64,000 nucleotides of DNA, from positions 14,957,501 to 15,021,500 of the forward strand of contig JAQISU010000155.1 in the NCBI GenBank assembly GCA_029339505.1, in the 5' to 3' direction. Made by a program: the position numbers and the translations under genes. Numbering within the stretch: the first letter of the stretch is position 1; each line of letters begins with the position of its first letter. The notes beneath the pieces are model-generated. The model did not search any database, was not told where the DNA came from, and was given only the letters and a program-made list of their open reading frames with translations. This stretch comes from Unio delphinus. Lineage: Eukaryota; Mollusca; Bivalvia; Unionida; Unionidae. Positions 60,401 to 64,000 of the stretch are shown piece after piece.

Positions 60401-60655
60401 GACCGTTCCTGTAGCCTAAATGGTTAAAGGATCCGCCTCAATTGCGAGCGCTCGCGGGTTCGAACTTCGGTCGAGTCATACCAAAGACTTATAACAATGT
60501 TATTAATAACAGCTGCCTCGATTAGCGCTCAGCATTAAGGTTGTAGTGCTAGGACTGGTCGGCCTGGTGTCAGGATAATGTGATTGAGCAGACAGAATTA
60601 TAAATAGCATTACTGCAGACATCGTAGCGATATGACAAAAATTGTTAAAGGTACT
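60401..60655 (+). mobile_element. tRNA-derived SINE (family 2)
   Basis: A box TAGCCTAAATGGTTAAAGG and B box GGTTCGAACTTCGG give a clear tRNA-like head. The body has GAGTCATACCAAAGACTTAT, GGACTGGTCGGCCTGGTGTC and AGGATAATGTGA, with tail ATTGTTAAAGGTACTTTAAA. A CT-rich microsatellite follows (60,662-60,725). Confidence 0.92.
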
Positions 60656-60661
60656 TTAAAA

Positions 60662-60725
60662 GTCTCTGTCTCTGTCTCTGGCTCTCTGTCTCTCTGTCTC
60701 TCTCTCTCTCTCTCTTACACACACA
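60662..60725. repeat. (CT)n-rich microsatellite at a SINE 3' end
   Basis: CTCTGT/CTCT units then ACAC. Confidence 0.9.
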
Positions 60726-62099
60726 CAACACATTCATATATTATCCAACTCAACATACATACGAGCTGATAAAAAAATACGGAGGATAAGTATTGCTTAA
60801 AATATTATGAAAACATTTAAATATCGAGATAATGAATACTGCGAAGTCATACTATTTGTAAAGTAAGACGGCGGGATAAATTTGAGTTAATTCATTCATT
60901 TATCATCATTTATTTAGTTAGTCTTTTCTGAATTAAAAAACAACAATAGTTTTACAACGACTACATTACATCCCCCTATCCGAATCCCGCCCCACGAAAA
61001 GATAAACAAACAAAATCAACAGCTAAAAGAAAATATCTAACAAACAAGAACATTCTGATTAGGTACAAAATCGCATTTAAGACTCTTTTAGAATAGATTA
61101 GATATACAGATAGTTTCCAAAATATTTATGTAGACTTCATTGTCATTCAGTCTACATATCTGAGAGGAATTCCCTACCTAGCAAGTGTTAAACAAATAGA
61201 TCTGGGCATGTGATTAGGAGTAATCAGTAGAATAAACAAGATATATCATGACATGCCAGAGCATTATGCGATGACAGATCGTGGTCTATGTTCGTTTGCA
61301 GTTAGATCGGACATGTAAGCGTGCATATATGGTATAGCATATTGTAACATCAATATGCTTTTTACGCTAAGTGTATTAAAACTTTATACAATATAAACGT
61401 ATGGAGTTAGTGGGTAAAGGATTAAATTACAAATTGTTATATACATTACCACGGCTAATTGTGAATGTCACAAGTGTATAAACTCCTTGACACGATCAAA
61501 CTGCGATTCTCCAAAACTTCGCACTTGACTGATTCAATAGATGAACATACCATCGTATATTGTTCAGTATATATTTGTTCACACGTTTTATATATTACAG
61601 CTATTTGTCATCCATAATTGTAAAACCTTTGAGTGCTCCATATAGGTAGACAGTCAAGACATAAACTTGATCAGTCAGATGTTTAAGAAAAACTGAAAAC
61701 ATAAATGGTCGTAGATTATATTTTTTCAAGAGAGGATTCAACGACATTAGGAAGGCAGGTTCAGGGTCTCAAGCAATTGCATTTAAAGTCATTTAATTTA
61801 CTAAAAGTACTCAAAAGTGAATTTAAAAAACAGGTTAAGAAAACTCAGAAGATCGACAGAGGGTTTGTCGTGATGTGTCACTACTTGAATGGAAGTTACG
61901 GACTAATTATAATTTGCAGATAATGCATTCACCTTTTATTTTGTATTATTATTATACTCGATTTAGATTGTATTATTCCTGCGCTCAGGGTAGACGTATC
62001 TAGTCATTGTAAATGTTTGAAAACCTGATCTGAAATGAAAAGGAGTCTTGATTTTGCGATTAAAAGCGTCTGTCGTAATGTGAAAGTGTATGGCAATAT
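60726..62099. other. No gene recognised; spacer
   Basis: AT-rich. A 72-codon frame at 61,705-61,923 is lysine/leucine-rich with no motif. Confidence 0.45.
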
Positions 62100-62207
62100 T
62101 CACAGGTGCTCGACGCGAGCTTGATGTGAGAAAAAATAATGTAAAGGGAAAAAAAAATCTTTCACAGTGACAAACAGCTTAATTACCCCCTTGACCCATT
62201 TTGGCAT

Positions 62208-62504
62208 AGTACCCTCTCTATAATACTATATAAAAGTACCCTCTCTATAATACTATATAAAAGTACCCTCTCTATAATACTATATAAAAGTACCCTCTCT
62301 ATAATACTATATAAAAGTACCCTCTCTATAATACTATATAAAAGTACCCTCTCTATAATACTATATAAAAGTACCCTCTCTATAATACTATATAAAAGTA
62401 CCCTCTCTATAATACTATATAAAAGTACCCTCTCTATAATACTATATAAAAGTACCCTCTCTATAATACTATATAAAAGTACCCTCTCTATAATACTATA
62501 TAAA
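62208..62504. repeat. 11 x 27-bp perfect tandem array
   Basis: AGTACCCTCTCTATAATACT plus ATATAAA, repeated 11 times without visible change. As 27 is a multiple of three, an open frame runs through it on the minus strand (62,183-62,527); it is an artefact unless transcription is shown. Confidence 0.98.
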
Positions 62505-62588
62505 AGATAGAGAAGGTCATGTGTCACAATGGGTCATGGGGGTAATCTAAGGTATTTTTTTTCACTGTGTATGATTTTTTTCTTTTAG

Positions 62589-62633
<45 letters not shown>
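62589..62633. repeat. (ATT)n microsatellite inside the right arm
   Basis: About 15 ATT units interrupting the right inverted arm; the left arm lacks them. Confidence 0.95.
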
Positions 62634-62667
62634 TACACATCTAGCTCGCGTCGAGCACATGTGGCAC

Positions 62668-64000
62668 TATCTAGTATAGTGTCTTTTGAGTCAAATAGAT
62701 TTTTCGTTTTTCAAATATTCTTTTATTTTGTGATTTCCAACTTTTCTTCTCAACTAGTAATCAAATCTTAATTCAAGAGGTAAATAATACTATATAAACT
62801 ATAGGTTGGTAATTTTTCATATTCAGAGACTACTTTTAACTTTTCTACGTGTTTAAAAAATGATTTAAAAAAATACAATAAAAAAAACAAATAATTTTTT
62901 TTGGGTGGATTCTTAAATAGGTAGATGTTAACAGGGTGTAGGCTTGTTTGAGACAGATAAACTTTCCTGGGCTCTCAAAATTTATGGTTTGACGAAACAA
63001 CTAAGTATACAAAAACTGTTACACAACGAGTAAAGTCAAATTAACAGTGTATGCTACCTTTTTAAGGATGTTCGCCATATTTTTGTATTTTTATCAAGAG
63101 ATGGATTTAGGAATCGTCAACAATTACGTTTGAATAAAATATGTAAAAGCCACTTTTAAAGATTTGCCTATGGATAGAAGGTGTATGAGAACATTAACAT
63201 TATGAATGTAGTTTGATATATATGCCTGCATTGTTTTCATAAAAATGTATGTTTCATTTGTATGCATAGATTTTTTACGAAGAAAAATTAAAACTTATCC
63301 ATTTGTGTATATATATGTAGGGAATATTTAGAGATATTTAGGTTATATTTTTTATTTGAAGATATATATCATTCCAAGCTTCTATTCCGATTATTCCAAA
63401 ATTATTATTCAGCGGCTATGTTATATTTCAGCACTCTGTACAAACTATCAAGCTTTTAGTATCAAAGCCACACGCTTCAATTTGTTTTTCCTGTTGCAGA
63501 ATATACACTTGGCCCCGAAAAATCAAAACAGAAGAAACAAGATGCAGTTACAATCCCGAAAAACACCGATGAGGTATCTCTGTTCAGTATAACAATGCAA
63601 TTCTTGTTCTTCAGTACGTCTGTCCGTCCCTGCATCCGTCCGTTCGTGAGATCATAGTTCAGTAAGCACGATTGGGCAAAACTAACTTTACCTAGATATT
63701 ATATACCATATTTAGATATGTTAAATTGTTAGAACTTTGGGCAGATAATCTGATTAGATTTTTCTGCCATAAAAGAAATTAGTGGGTATTTATGGTTTTA
63801 AACGTTTAGAACATACATTTTTCTAGTGCAAATTTTGTTGGGACGAAATCCAAAAAGCATTAAATACAGACCAGAGAGATTTTAGCAGGCATATTTGTGC
63901 GTATATATTAGGTGAAAGTACCTGATTTTCACATTCGCCTTTGAATTCTTAATATTTTTTTATATAAAAAGTTGATTTGGGACAGATTTTATGGACTAAA
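62668..64000. other. No gene recognised; AT-rich end of window
   Basis: Short frames only, for example 63,356-63,592 without an ATG start. No motif or repeat family identified. Confidence 0.45.

Larger units (their letters stand above)
62101..62667. mobile_element. Inverted-repeat element with an 11 x 27-bp tandem core
   Basis: The left arm GTGCTCGACGCGAGCTTGATG, then TTTCACAGTGA and ATTACCCCCTTGACCCATT, is matched in reverse by the right arm AATGGGTCATGGGGGTAAT, TTTCACTGTGTATG and CATCTAGCTCGCGTCGAGCAC. The arms are about 100 bp, with an (ATT)n expansion in the right one. Between them lie 11 perfect 27-bp units. This fits a non-autonomous inverted-repeat transposon; its target duplication is unclear. 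Confidence 0.7.

Noticed and set aside
62183..62527. 114-codon minus-strand frame with 11 identical nine-residue repeats
   Set aside because: The frame exists only because the 27-bp DNA unit is a multiple of three and lacks stops. It lies inside a non-coding inverted-repeat element.

Overview
This window is eukaryotic (animal) nuclear DNA. It is AT-rich, has almost no long open reading frames, is crowded with microsatellites and carries SINEs, a LINE fragment, short hAT-type elements and decayed LTR-element sequence. The type of the one intact long gene (a Mab-21/cGAS-like nucleotidyltransferase, a family expanded in bivalves) and SINEs whose body reads like the common bivalve 'GGTGGAGGAAG' repeats suggest a bivalve mollusc. 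The species cannot be fixed by reading alone.

Layout. 1-5.2 kb: polypurine and poly(T) low complexity, a hairpin, a lysine/glutamate-rich reading frame broken by one amber codon, a cluster of TTGTCGCTAGA boxes, then microsatellites. 5.2-7.9 kb: the single-exon 655-codon Mab-21/cGAS-like gene on the minus strand, with its 5' block. 8.5-10.3 kb: one arm of a long inverted duplication holding about 7 copies of a 44-bp satellite. 11-13.5 kb: SINE, hAT-like and minisatellite sequence. 13.5-20.8 kb: a plus-strand string of broken frames that I read as a dead virus-like or self-replicating DNA element: structural-like frames, phage-tail-fibre-like GDTMTG motifs, a family-B DNA polymerase remnant and, directly after it, an SF1/Pif1-like helicase remnant. 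A SINE with a clean target-site duplication (TSD) sits inside it. 21.4-22.3 kb: decayed Ty3/gypsy integrase.

23.4-38.6 kb is built from duplicated modules: segment A (23.37-28.53 kb), a broken copy of the Mab-21-like C-terminus (28.55-28.95 kb), the second inverted arm with about 29 copies of the 44-bp satellite (29.78-32.78 kb), segment B (33.16-37.72 kb, a direct copy of A) and a second copy of the Mab-21 5' block (37.78-38.35 kb), now leading into a different 90-codon frame with a splice-donor-like end. The simplest reading is an ancestral unit [satellite arm - segment - 5' block - Mab-21-like gene] that was tandemly duplicated and once inverted. Later SINE, LINE and hAT insertions differ between copies.

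38.6-64 kb holds no gene I can name. It contains hAT-type short elements with 8-bp TSDs, SINEs, a probable 806-bp solo LTR, local tandem duplications, one candidate last exon near 57.3 kb, and an inverted-repeat element with an 11 x 27-bp tandem core at 62.1-62.7 kb.

There is no operon-like co-operation between genes. The biology that can be supported is one probable innate-immune nucleotidyltransferase gene being copied and broken amid repeats, next to a fossil virus-like element.
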